DNA of 64,000 nucleotides from Neoroseomonas lacus (lineage in GTDB: Bacteria; Pseudomonadota; Alphaproteobacteria; Acetobacterales; Acetobacteraceae), in the NCBI RefSeq assembly GCF_014644535.1, contig NZ_BMKW01000014.1, positions 104,267 to 168,266 on the forward strand. Direction: 5' to 3'. The first letter of the stretch is position 1; the number at the start of each line of letters is the position of its first letter. A model generated the notes under the pieces. It was not told the origin of the DNA. It ran no database searches and saw only the letters and a list, made by a program, of their open reading frames with translations. Position numbers and translations under genes: made by a program. Below are positions 26,770 to 34,997 of the stretch, in pieces.

Positions 26770-28338
26770 ATGGAAATCGTAGAAGTCCTTCTGGCGCTGA
26801 TGGCGGCCTGCGTCGCCTTCGCGGTCCTCGCCCGGCGTGCCCGGCTGCCCTACGCGGTGGTGCTGGTGGTCGGCGGCATGGTGCTCGCCTTCATCCCCGG
26901 CATGCCGGAGGTGGAACTCGACCCCCAGGTCGCGCTGGCCTTCTTCCTGCCGCCACTGTTGCAGGCCAGCGCCTATCGCACCGACTGGAAGGCCTTCAAG
27001 GGCAGCCTGCGGCCGATCCTGCTGCTCGCGGTCGGCGCCGTCCTGTTCAGCGCCTTCTGCGTCGGCGTCGTGGTCAAGCTGCTGATCCCGGGCTTCCCCT
27101 GGGCGGCGGCGATCACCCTCGGCGCCATCGTCGCCCCGCCCGATGCGGTCGCCGCCGCAGCCGTGCTGAACCGGCTGCGCCTGCCACGGCGCATCGTGAC
27201 CGTGCTGGAAGGCGAGAGCCTGATCAACGACGCCACGGCGCTGGTGCTCTACCGCTTCGCGGTGGCGGCCACGCTGGCCGGCAGCTTCTCGTGGTTCGAG
27301 GCCGGGTTCAGCTTCCTCGCCCTGGCTATCGGCGGCGGCATGATCGGCTGGCTGGCCGGCTGGCTCGCGGTGCGCGCGGCGCGCCGGCTGCAGGACACGC
27401 TGCTCGAGACCGCCTCCTCCTTCATCGCCTGCTTCGCCTCCTTCCTGGCGGCCGAGGCGGTGCATGTCTCGGGCGTCATCGCGGTGGTGACCACGGGCCT
27501 CGTGCTCGGCCACGCCCAGCACGCCTTCACCGCCCAGACGCGCCGCGATTCCCGCACGGTCTGGCAGTTCATCGAATTCGTGCTGAACAGCCTGATCTTC
27601 ATCCTGATCGGGCTGCAACTGAACGGCATCCTCGATCGCCTGCACGAATATCCGAACTGGCACCTGGCGCTGCTTGCCGTCTGTGTCTCGGTGGTGCTGA
27701 TCCTCGCCCGCTTCATCTGGGTCATCCCGGCGGTTTGGCTGCCGCGGCAGATCCCCTCGATCCGCCGTCGCGACCCGATGCCGCCCTTCAGCCACACCAT
27801 CATCATCTCCTGGGCGGGAATGCGGGGCGTGGTCTCGCTCGCCGCGGCGATGGCGCTGCCGGTCACCTTCCCCGAGCGCGACCTGCTGGTCTTCCTCGCC
27901 TTCTGCGCCATCCTCGCGACGCTGGTGCTGCAGGGCACCACGCTGGAATGGCTGATCCGCAGGCTGGGCGCGGAGGAGAAGCGCCGCACCGTGATGCCGC
28001 ATGAGGAAGCCGCCGCGCGCACCCTGATCGCCCATGCCTCGCTGCGCGAGATGGAACGCCGGGCGGAGGACTTTCTCTCGGGTGCGATCGCGCAGGACCT
28101 CCTGCCCGAATTCCGCGACCGGGTGCGGCTGCTGGACGGCATCAACCAGGGGCCGATCGCCGCCGAGCGCGCCGCGCGGCTCGAACACCGCCTGCATGCG
28201 CTGCGCGCCGGGCGCGCCCGGCTGTTGCGCCACCGCGACGAGGATGGGCTCGAAGAGGAACTGATGACCCGCTTGGTCGAGGAACTGGACCTGGAGGAGT
28301 TGCGGCTGCGGCGGTTGCTGGGGGCCGCGGATGCGTAG
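26770..28338 (+). CDS. CPA1-type Na+/H+ antiporter
   Basis: 522 residues with about twelve helices. Key motifs are FFLPPLL, the PPDAVAAAAVL helix, the GESLINDATALVLY helix with the conserved Asn-Asp, and ISWAGMRGVVSLAAAMALP. These match bacterial sodium/proton antiporters of the NhaP/YjcE type. A cytoplasmic C-terminal tail of about 130 residues contains GINQGPIAAERA and acidic repeats. It exchanges sodium for protons at the inner membrane. The end overlaps the start of a tiny membrane protein gene. Confidence 0.9.
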   Translation: MEIVEVLLALMAACVAFAVLARRARLPYAVVLVVGGMVLAFIPGMPEVELDPQVALAFFLPPLLQASAYRTDWKAFKGSLRPILLLAVGAVLFSAFCVGVVVKLLIPGFPWAAAITLGAIVAPPDAVAAAAVLNRLRLPRRIVTVLEGESLINDATALVLYRFAVAATLAGSFSWFEAGFSFLALAIGGGMIGWLAGWLAVRAARRLQDTLLETASSFIACFASFLAAEAVHVSGVIAVVTTGLVLGHAQHAFTAQTRRDSRTVWQFIEFVLNSLIFILIGLQLNGILDRLHEYPNWHLALLAVCVSVVLILARFIWVIPAVWLPRQIPSIRRRDPMPPFSHTIIISWAGMRGVVSLAAAMALPVTFPERDLLVFLAFCAILATLVLQGTTLEWLIRRLGAEEKRRTVMPHEEAAARTLIAHASLREMERRAEDFLSGAIAQDLLPEFRDRVRLLDGINQGPIAAERAARLEHRLHALRAGRARLLRHRDEDGLEEELMTRLVEELDLEELRLRRLLGAADA

Positions 28339-28519
28339 GTCCGTCTGCTTCTACGTGGCGATGCCCGCCATCGCCGCCTTTGCGGTCCTGGCCGGGCTGA
28401 TGACCTGGCGGGAGGTCGCGATCTTCGTGCTGATCGCGCCCGTCTGGTATCCCAGCGACCGAAAGATCCTCGTCGCCATACCCGGCCTGCACCAGCGGAG
28501 AGACCAGGACACGCCATGA
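28331..28519 (+). CDS. Tiny membrane protein between antiporter and Hhe-like gene
   Basis: 62 residues: one or two hydrophobic segments (about 4-22 and 29-41, VAMPAIAAFAVLAGLMTW and FVLIAPVWYP) followed by a basic tail. The start lies inside the antiporter's last codons and the end overlaps the ATG of the 1512-residue gene (ATGA). The three are thus a coupled chain. No family recognised. Confidence 0.5.
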   Translation: MRRSVCFYVAMPAIAAFAVLAGLMTWREVAIFVLIAPVWYPSDRKILVAIPGLHQRRDQDTP

Positions 28520-31500
28520 CCGATCTTCGCCAGGCCCTCGAGGAGGCGCGCCGCGCGCTGCTCGACCTGTCCACCCGCAACCGGCTGCTGTCGCTGCCCA
28601 AGCCCGGCCGCTCGCGCGGCGTCGTCATCCTCGATGACGAGGACGCCGATTTCGTCGTGGGCGCGCTCGCCGCCGGCCGCGCCTTCGGCTTCGATTGGCT
28701 TGGCGAGGATGCGCCGCCGCCCGGACTGCCGGAACCAGCCGCCACGGGCAAGCCACGCCGCAGCGCCCGGCGTGGAACCAGGGCCGCGGCGAAGGCCGAA
28801 GGCATCGGCAGGGCCGACGACACGGTGAGCCGCGAGGAGTGGCAACGCGATACGCAACTTCGCGTCCGCATGTCCGCGAGCGAGTTGACCCGCCGCCTGC
28901 GCGACCTGATGACCGATGCCCGCACCGCTCGCGAGGAAACCGGCGTACCGACGCTCTACCTCACCCTCGGCGCACTCATCTGGCGCGACCCCGCGACACC
29001 CGAGACCGAACGCCGCGCCCCGCTCGCCCTGCTGCCCGTCACGCTGGAACGCGAGGGCGTCTCCCAGACCTTCCGCCTGCGCGCCAGCGCCAATGAGGTC
29101 GCCGAGAACCTCTCCCTGCGCGAGATGCTGAAGGTCAACTTCAACACCGCGCTGCCCGATTTCGACGACACCGCCTACAACCCCACCGCCTGGGCGGAAG
29201 CCGTCGCATCGGCCGCGAAGGACCGCCCCGACTGGTCGGTCGACGCCGACGCGCTCGCCCTCGGCCTGTTCTCCTTCGCCAAGTTCCTGATGTGGCGGGA
29301 CCTCGGCCCGGAGGAAAATCCCGGCCTCGCCGACCACCCGCTGGTGCGCGCCCTGGTTGGCGGCGAGGCGCTGGCGACGCAGCCCACCTTCCCCGACGAC
29401 GCCGATGTCGATGAGGCGATCCCTGTCGAACGCCTCGATCATGTGGTGGACATGGACGGGTCCCAGGCGCTGGCCGCGGAATCTGTCCGGCGCGGCGGCC
29501 ATGTGGTGATCCAAGGCCCGCCCGGTACCGGCAAGTCGCAGACCATCGCGACCATCCTCGCCCAGGCGGTGCTGGATGGACGCAGCGTTCTGTTCGTCGC
29601 GGAAAAACTCGCGGCGCTGGAAGTCGTGAAGCGGCGTCTGGAGAACATCGGCCTCGGCGCCGCCTGCCTCGAACTGCATTCCGAGAAGCAGTCCAAGCGC
29701 GCCGTGCTCGACGAACTGCGCGCCACACTCGCCTTGCCGCCGCCGCCGAAGCCGAACCGCCAGGCGGTGATCGACCGGTTGGCCACGCTCCGCGGCCGGC
29801 TGAACCGCCATGCGGCGGCGATGCGCGGGCCGGCCGGCGCCTCCGGCATCCCGCTGCACCAGGTGATCGGCACGCTGGTCGGGCTGCGCCGGCGCGGCCT
29901 GCCAGTGCCGGACTTCACCCTCGACGCCGCCGCCTGGGACGGTGCGACCATCGCGGCCAAGCGCGACGCCGTGCGCGACCTCGCCGCCCGCGCAACCGAG
30001 GCCGATGGCGCCAACAACCCCTGGCGCGGCGTCACCGCGGACCTCGGCCCGGCCGATGCCGACCGGCTGATGATGCGCCTGCCAGGCTGGATCCGCGCCT
30101 TCGCCGCCGCCGGCGCGCAAGCCGGCGGCAGCACCGGCCCGGCCGCCATCGCCAGCCGCCTGCGCTCCGCCGCCGCGCTCCGTGAAGCCCCTGCCCACGA
30201 CAAGGCGGCGATGGCCAGCGCGGCCTGGCGCGCCGACCCCGCGCCGCTGGTCTCCCTCACCGAAGCCGTCGCCAAACTCGCCATCGCCAGGCGGGATGCA
30301 CGGTTGAAGCCGGGCGCACTCGACCTCACCGGCCTGGCCGAGGCGCGCGAGACGCTGGCCTCCTCCGGCGGCTTCTTTGGCTTCCTGAATTCAGCCCGCT
30401 CCGCCGCGCAGGCCACCGCCGCCCGCGTCGCTCGCGACGGCACCGACCCGCTCGCCGCGCTGGACGCCGCCATCGCCGGCCAGGCGGCGCGCGACCGCGT
30501 CCGCAGTGGTAACGCGTTGGGCCAGGCCGCCTTCGGCCGGCTGTGGCGGGGCGAGGACACCGACCCCTCGGCGATGTCCGCCCTGATCCTCTGGCGCCAG
30601 AAACACGGCGCCGACGCCGCCATGGCCCTCGCCGCCGAAACCCCCAGCGGCGATGCCGCCACCCTGGAGGCCGCCGCCACCGCCTGGACGGAATTGAAGG
30701 AAGCGACCGGCCTCGACCCCGTCACCGCCTTCGGCACCACCGACCCGCCCTTCGCCGCGCTCGCCGACCGCCTCGGTGCCTGGGCCGGCGCGCCCGAGGC
30801 GCTGCCCCTCTGGCAGGGCTGGCGCCGTGCCCTGGCCGAAGCGCGCGGCATCGAACCCATCGTCGAGCGCCTGCAATCCGGCCGCCTCGCCCCCGAGGCC
30901 GCCGAGGACGCCTTCGCCTACGCCCTGCATGAGGGCCTGCTGCGCGCGGCGACCGCGCTGCACCCCGACCTCGCCGCCTTCGACGCCGCCGCCTATGACC
31001 GCTTGGTCACCGAATTCCGCGACGCCGACCGCGCCCGCGTCACGCTGACCCGCTCCGAAGCCGCCCGCGCCCATGCGGACCGCGTAAAGCGGGTGCGCGA
31101 CGGCGCCCCCGGCATGACCGTCATCCGCGGCGAGATGGAAAAGAAGCGCGGCCACCTCCCGGTGCGGGAATTGCTGCTCCGTGCGGCGCCGGCCGTGCAG
31201 CAGGCCAAGCCCATCTTCATGATGTCCCCGCTTTCCGTCGCGCAATTCCTCGCCCCCCCGCACGGCCTGCGCCCCGGCCTGACCTTCGACCTGCTGGTGA
31301 TGGACGAGGCCTCGCAGATCGAACCCGTCGATGCGCTCGGCGCCATCGCGCGCTGCCGCCAGGTGGTCGTCGTCGGCGACGACCGCCAGATGCCGCCCAC
31401 GCGCTTCTTCCAACGCATGACAGGCGAGGAGGACGACACGCCGCCCGAGGACGCACCGGAAGCCGTGGCCGCGCGCGACGTCGAATCCATCCTCGGCCTG

Positions 31501-33054
31501 TGCAATGCGCGCGGCGTGCCCGGCGCGATGCTGCGCTGGCACTACCGCAGCCGCCACGAAAGCCTGATCGCCACCTCCAACGCCGAATTCTACGACAACC
31601 GCCTGCTGGTGCTGCCCTCGCCGCGCCCGCGCTCGGCGCTGCTCGGCCTGTCCCTGCTGCGCGTCGATGGTGCCTGGGAGACGGGCGAGGGCACCAACCG
31701 CGCCGAAGCCGCCGCCGTCGCCGAAGCGGTGATGCGCCACGCCAAGGAAACCCCCGGCGACACGCTCGGCGTCGCCGCCTTCTCCATCAAGCAGCGCGAC
31801 GCCATCATGGACGCTATCGAGGCCGCCCGCCGCGCCGACCCCTCCGCCGACGCCTTCTTCACCGACCACGCCGACGAGCCCTTCTTCGTGAAGAACCTCG
31901 AGAACGTGCAGGGCGACGAGCGCGACGCCATCATGATCTCGGTCGGCTACGGTCGCGACAAGGATGGTCGCCTCGCGATGCGCTTCGGCCCGCTTTCGGC
32001 CGAGGGTGGCGAGCGCCGCCTCAACGTGCTGATCACCCGCGCCAAGAAGCGCTGCATCGTCTTCTCCGGAATCACCGGCGAGGACATCGACACCACACGC
32101 GCCTCGGGTCGTGGCGTCGCCGCGCTCAAGACCTTCCTCACCTTCGCCGGCGCCCCGGCCAGCGCCCCGCGCGCCGGCGGGGCGGGCACCGGCAGTGCCA
32201 TCGCCGACGCCATATCCGAGGCGGTGCGCGGGGCCGGCCGCGACCCGGTGCAGCATGTCGGCCTCGCCGGCCTGTTCCTCGATGTCGCCGCGAAGGGCGA
32301 GCAGGGCTACGACCTCGGCATCGAGGCTGACGCCGGCGACTGGTCCGCCCTGCGCTGCGCGCGGGACCGCGAACGCGGCCGCCCCGGCGCGCTCGAGATG
32401 ATGGGCTGGACGCTCGCCCGTGCCTGGTCTCTGGCCTGGTATGCCCGGCCCGAGGCCGAGGCCGCCAAGGTGATGACCGCCCTCGGTGCCACTCCGGCCG
32501 CCGCACCCCCCACCGAGGCGACGGCGCCACCACCCGACCCTGGCCTCGCCGAACCCTATCGCGAGGCCACGCCGGCCATCGCCCAAGGCCCGCTCGACAC
32601 GCTGCCCGCCGCGACGCTGGCCGCCGCGATCGGCGAGATCGTCGCGGTCGAGGCGCCGATCACCGCCGACAGCCTCGCCGAACGCCTGCGCCTGCTTGCC
32701 GGCCGCGACTCCCTTACCGCGAAGGAGAAGGACGCGATCCGCCAGGCCACGACCCTCGCCCGCACCCAGCACGGCGTCATCGAGGCCGCAGGCCTGCTCG
32801 CCACTGCGACGACAGTGGTCGCCCCGCGCGACCGCCGCTCAGCCGCCGCCCATCTGCGCCGCGCCGCCGCCGTGCCGCCTGCCGAGATCGCCGCCGCCGC
32901 TGAGGCGCTGCTCGCCCGCCGAGGCTTACTGACCGAGGCCGAACTCGCCGCCGCTATCCACGCGCTGCTTGGCCTCGATGCCGGGGCGCAGATGGCCATT
33001 GCCGCGCGTCTCGCCGCCCTGGTCGGCGGCGGCACCATCCGGCTGCCGGGCTGA
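28516..33054 (+). CDS. DUF4011-helicase-Vsr-like nuclease-DUF3320 protein (Hhe-like)
   Basis: 1512 residues. The N-terminal DUF4011 begins LEEARRALLDLSTRNRLLSLPK. The SF1-type helicase has GPPGTGKS (334-341), LVMDEASQIEP (D930, E931), GDDRQMPPT (954-962) and LNVLITRAKKR (ending near 1177). Next comes a short restriction/Vsr-like domain with D1256 in LFLDV, E1270 and D1272 in GIEADAG, and CARDRERGRPGALEMMGW. The C-terminus carries a DUF3320 domain (EIVAVEAPITADSLAERL). This architecture belongs to single-gene antiphage candidates (Hhe type, as I recall). It has normal GC for the genome and is coupled by an ATGA overlap to a tiny membrane protein gene. Defence activity is inferred, not shown. 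Confidence 0.85.
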   Translation: MTDLRQALEEARRALLDLSTRNRLLSLPKPGRSRGVVILDDEDADFVVGALAAGRAFGFDWLGEDAPPPGLPEPAATGKPRRSARRGTRAAAKAEGIGRADDTVSREEWQRDTQLRVRMSASELTRRLRDLMTDARTAREETGVPTLYLTLGALIWRDPATPETERRAPLALLPVTLEREGVSQTFRLRASANEVAENLSLREMLKVNFNTALPDFDDTAYNPTAWAEAVASAAKDRPDWSVDADALALGLFSFAKFLMWRDLGPEENPGLADHPLVRALVGGEALATQPTFPDDADVDEAIPVERLDHVVDMDGSQALAAESVRRGGHVVIQGPPGTGKSQTIATILAQAVLDGRSVLFVAEKLAALEVVKRRLENIGLGAACLELHSEKQSKRAVLDELRATLALPPPPKPNRQAVIDRLATLRGRLNRHAAAMRGPAGASGIPLHQVIGTLVGLRRRGLPVPDFTLDAAAWDGATIAAKRDAVRDLAARATEADGANNPWRGVTADLGPADADRLMMRLPGWIRAFAAAGAQAGGSTGPAAIASRLRSAAALREAPAHDKAAMASAAWRADPAPLVSLTEAVAKLAIARRDARLKPGALDLTGLAEARETLASSGGFFGFLNSARSAAQATAARVARDGTDPLAALDAAIAGQAARDRVRSGNALGQAAFGRLWRGEDTDPSAMSALILWRQKHGADAAMALAAETPSGDAATLEAAATAWTELKEATGLDPVTAFGTTDPPFAALADRLGAWAGAPEALPLWQGWRRALAEARGIEPIVERLQSGRLAPEAAEDAFAYALHEGLLRAATALHPDLAAFDAAAYDRLVTEFRDADRARVTLTRSEAARAHADRVKRVRDGAPGMTVIRGEMEKKRGHLPVRELLLRAAPAVQQAKPIFMMSPLSVAQFLAPPHGLRPGLTFDLLVMDEASQIEPVDALGAIARCRQVVVVGDDRQMPPTRFFQRMTGEEDDTPPEDAPEAVAARDVESILGLCNARGVPGAMLRWHYRSRHESLIATSNAEFYDNRLLVLPSPRPRSALLGLSLLRVDGAWETGEGTNRAEAAAVAEAVMRHAKETPGDTLGVAAFSIKQRDAIMDAIEAARRADPSADAFFTDHADEPFFVKNLENVQGDERDAIMISVGYGRDKDGRLAMRFGPLSAEGGERRLNVLITRAKKRCIVFSGITGEDIDTTRASGRGVAALKTFLTFAGAPASAPRAGGAGTGSAIADAISEAVRGAGRDPVQHVGLAGLFLDVAAKGEQGYDLGIEADAGDWSALRCARDRERGRPGALEMMGWTLARAWSLAWYARPEAEAAKVMTALGATPAAAPPTEATAPPPDPGLAEPYREATPAIAQGPLDTLPAATLAAAIGEIVAVEAPITADSLAERLRLLAGRDSLTAKEKDAIRQATTLARTQHGVIEAAGLLATATTVVAPRDRRSAAAHLRRAAAVPPAEIAAAAEALLARRGLLTEAELAAAIHALLGLDAGAQMAIAARLAALVGGGTIRLPG

Positions 33055-33061
33055 CCGCGTC

Positions 33062-34138
33062 GTGGCGGAGCCCGAGGCCGCCGCGATGATGGGGCGCCTG
33101 CTCGCCGCCACGCTGGCGGCGATCGACGCGCTGGACGATGCCGCGCGCCACATCGCGCCCGATACGCTGGAGGCGCTCGCCGCCCATGCGGATGCGACGC
33201 TGCTCGCCACGGTACTGGAGGCGGCGGAAGCCTTCCCCTGGCCCGACCGCCTCGCCCCGATGCGCGACTGCCTGATGCAGGCCGCCACTGAGGCCCGCGC
33301 CGCGACTGAGGGCTTCGCCACCGCCCCCGCCGACGCCAACCCGATGCTCGCCGCCGCCCGCGCCCTGCGACGCCGCGCACGGGCGGAGGCGGCGCTCTAC
33401 CCGCTCACCCCCTTCCTGCCGCCGGTCAGCCGGCATTTCCTCGAACCGGCGGCACGCGACGATGCGGCATTGCTCGCCCGGCTCGCCGCGGTCCCGCCGG
33501 GGCGCGACGGCACCGGGGTGATGCATCTCGGCGGCCCGCCGGGCACGCGTGGCGGCACCGCGCTCTACGTCCCGGAAACCTACGACCCGACGCACCCGCC
33601 GCCGTTGGTCGTCGCCCTGCATGGCGGCAGCGGCAACGGCGCAGACTTCCTCTGGACCTGGCTGCGCGAGGCACGCACGCGCGGGATGCTGCTCGTCGCC
33701 CCCACCGCGCCGGGCCGCACCTGGACCCTCGACGACCCCGGCGCGGATGGCGAGGTGATCGACCGCATCCTTGCCGAAGTCGAAGTGCGCTGGCCGACTG
33801 ACCCCACCCGCAGCCTGCTGACCGGCATGAGCGATGGCGGCACCTTCACCTAGGGCCTCGGCCTGCAGGATGGGCAGCGATTCACGCATCTCGCCCCCGT
33901 CGCGGCGGCGTTCCATCCGGTACTGATGATGCTCGCCCACCCGGCGCGATTGCGCGGCCTGCCGATCCATATCCTGCACGGCGCGCGCGACTGGATGTTC
34001 CCCGCCACCATGGCGCGGGAGGCGGCGCGGGTGCTGGGTGGCGCCGGCGCGCGGGTGACTTATGAGGAGGTGGCCGACCTCGCCCATGTCTGGCCACGTG
34101 AGAAGACGGCGGGGATTGCTGGCTGGTTTCTGGGTTGA
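33062..34138 (+). pseudogene. Alpha/beta hydrolase (esterase-like) with in-frame amber stop
   Basis: A GTG eight bases after the Hhe-like stop opens a frame for a helical N-terminal region and a hydrolase of the carboxylesterase/phospholipase type: VALHGGSGNG (oxyanion region) and TGMSDGG (nucleophile elbow). TAG at 33851-33853 then interrupts TFT*GLGLQDG. The same frame continues to the true end at 34138, keeping LPIHILHGARDWMFP (acid region) and DLAHVWP (catalytic His). Relatives typically have a Trp at the stop, so TGG to TAG is the simplest change. ATG at 33086 is an alternative start. Confidence 0.8.
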
Positions 34139-34147
34139 CGGTACCAC

Positions 34148-34205
34148 GGAGAGGGGCTCTGCCCCTCTCCGGACCTCACCCCGCCAAAGGCCGGGGGGCC
34201 TTTGG
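34148..34205 (+). repeat. Bipartite palindromic element, copy 2
   Basis: Hairpin 1 has arms 34148-34157 and 34161-34170 (GGAGAGGGGC/GCCCCTCTCC, loop TCT). The linker ends CACCCCG. Hairpin 2 has arms 34184-34192 and 34197-34205 (CCAAAGGCC/GGCCTTTGG, loop GGGG). It has the same plan and linker as copy 1, with different stems. Confidence 0.85.
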
Positions 34206-34324
34206 AAACCGATACTTGGCGCCGGGCAGACGCGTTGGGAGCGGCCCGCACGACGCGCGATGGGCCTGGCAGCTGGTTTCGGCACCTGGCCTGGCAGTCG
34301 AGCCCGAGGCCCATGAAAGGCATT

Positions 34325-34372
34325 CCAAAGGGCATGGCCCTTTGGCGGGGTGGTTTGGCGGGGCGGCGCCCC
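34325..34372 (-). repeat. Bipartite palindromic element, copy 3
   Basis: In inverted orientation. Hairpin 2 is CCAAAGGGC/GCCCTTTGG (34325-34333 and 34337-34345, loop ATG), and the linker contains CGGGGTGG. Hairpin 1 is reduced to GGGGC/GCCCC (34360-34364 and 34368-34372, loop GGC). It forms an inverted pair with copy 2. Confidence 0.8.
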
Positions 34373-34385
34373 TCCAGCCTGCGCG

Positions 34386-34874
34386 CTACGCCGTCGGTGG
34401 CGGTGTCGGCGGCCGCGCCTTCAACTCGTCGCGGATCTCCATCAGCAGCACCTCGGTCGGCGTCGGCTCCTTCGGCTTCGGCGCTTCCTCCGCGCGATGC
34501 AACTTGTTGATCAGCTTCACCAGCCAGAACACCGCGAAGCCGACGATCACGAACTTGATCACGGCATTGAGGAAGGAGCCGATCGCCAGCACGGAGGCGC
34601 CGCCCTCCCGCGTCGCTTCAAGCGACGGCCGGCGCTCCCCGAACAGCACGATAAACAGGTTCGAGAAGTCGATCCCGCCCAGCAGGATGCCGACGATCGG
34701 GTTGATCAGGTCCTGCACCACGGAGGTCACGATGGCAGTGAAGGCGGCGCCGATCACCAGGCCCACGGCCAGGTCGATGACGTTGCCGCGCATGATGAAC
34801 TTCTTGAATTCCGCCAGCCAAGCCGGCTCCTTCAGCGGAAGCTGGCTGGTGATCTTGTTCGCGAGGTCACTCAT
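34386..34874 (-). CDS. mscL: Large-conductance mechanosensitive channel MscL
   Basis: 162 residues, slightly longer than E. coli MscL. It shows the family core FKKFIMRGNVIDLAVGLVIGAAFTAIVTS (first pore helix, with RGNVIDLAVG), DLINPIVG, the periplasmic loop, then VGFAVFWLVKLINKL (second helix) and a charged cytoplasmic bundle. It opens under membrane tension during osmotic down-shock. The frame is open to 34967; the ATG at 34872-34874 gives the normal N-terminal amphipathic helix after a short extension. Confidence 0.93.
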   Translation of the reverse strand: MSDLANKITSQLPLKEPAWLAEFKKFIMRGNVIDLAVGLVIGAAFTAIVTSVVQDLINPIVGILLGGIDFSNLFIVLFGERRPSLEATREGGASVLAIGSFLNAVIKFVIVGFAVFWLVKLINKLHRAEEAPKPKEPTPTEVLLMEIRDELKARPPTPPPTA

Positions 34875-34997
34875 GCGGTGCTGCCCCTCTTGCGGTGGAA
34901 TTGCGCGGCCGCCCCTGTGGCGGCCCGACGGCGGATCATCCCGTGTCTTCAACGGTATGGCCAGCAATGCCGAACAGCGGGCCGCGGCGCTGCCGGA

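Larger units (their letters stand above)
34139..34385. other. Palindrome-rich intergenic spacer
   Basis: Lies between the broken hydrolase gene (plus) and mscL (minus, convergent). It contains two inverted copies of the bipartite palindromic element at 34148-34205 and 34325-34372, separated by 119 bp without a recognisable gene. Confidence 0.75.
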
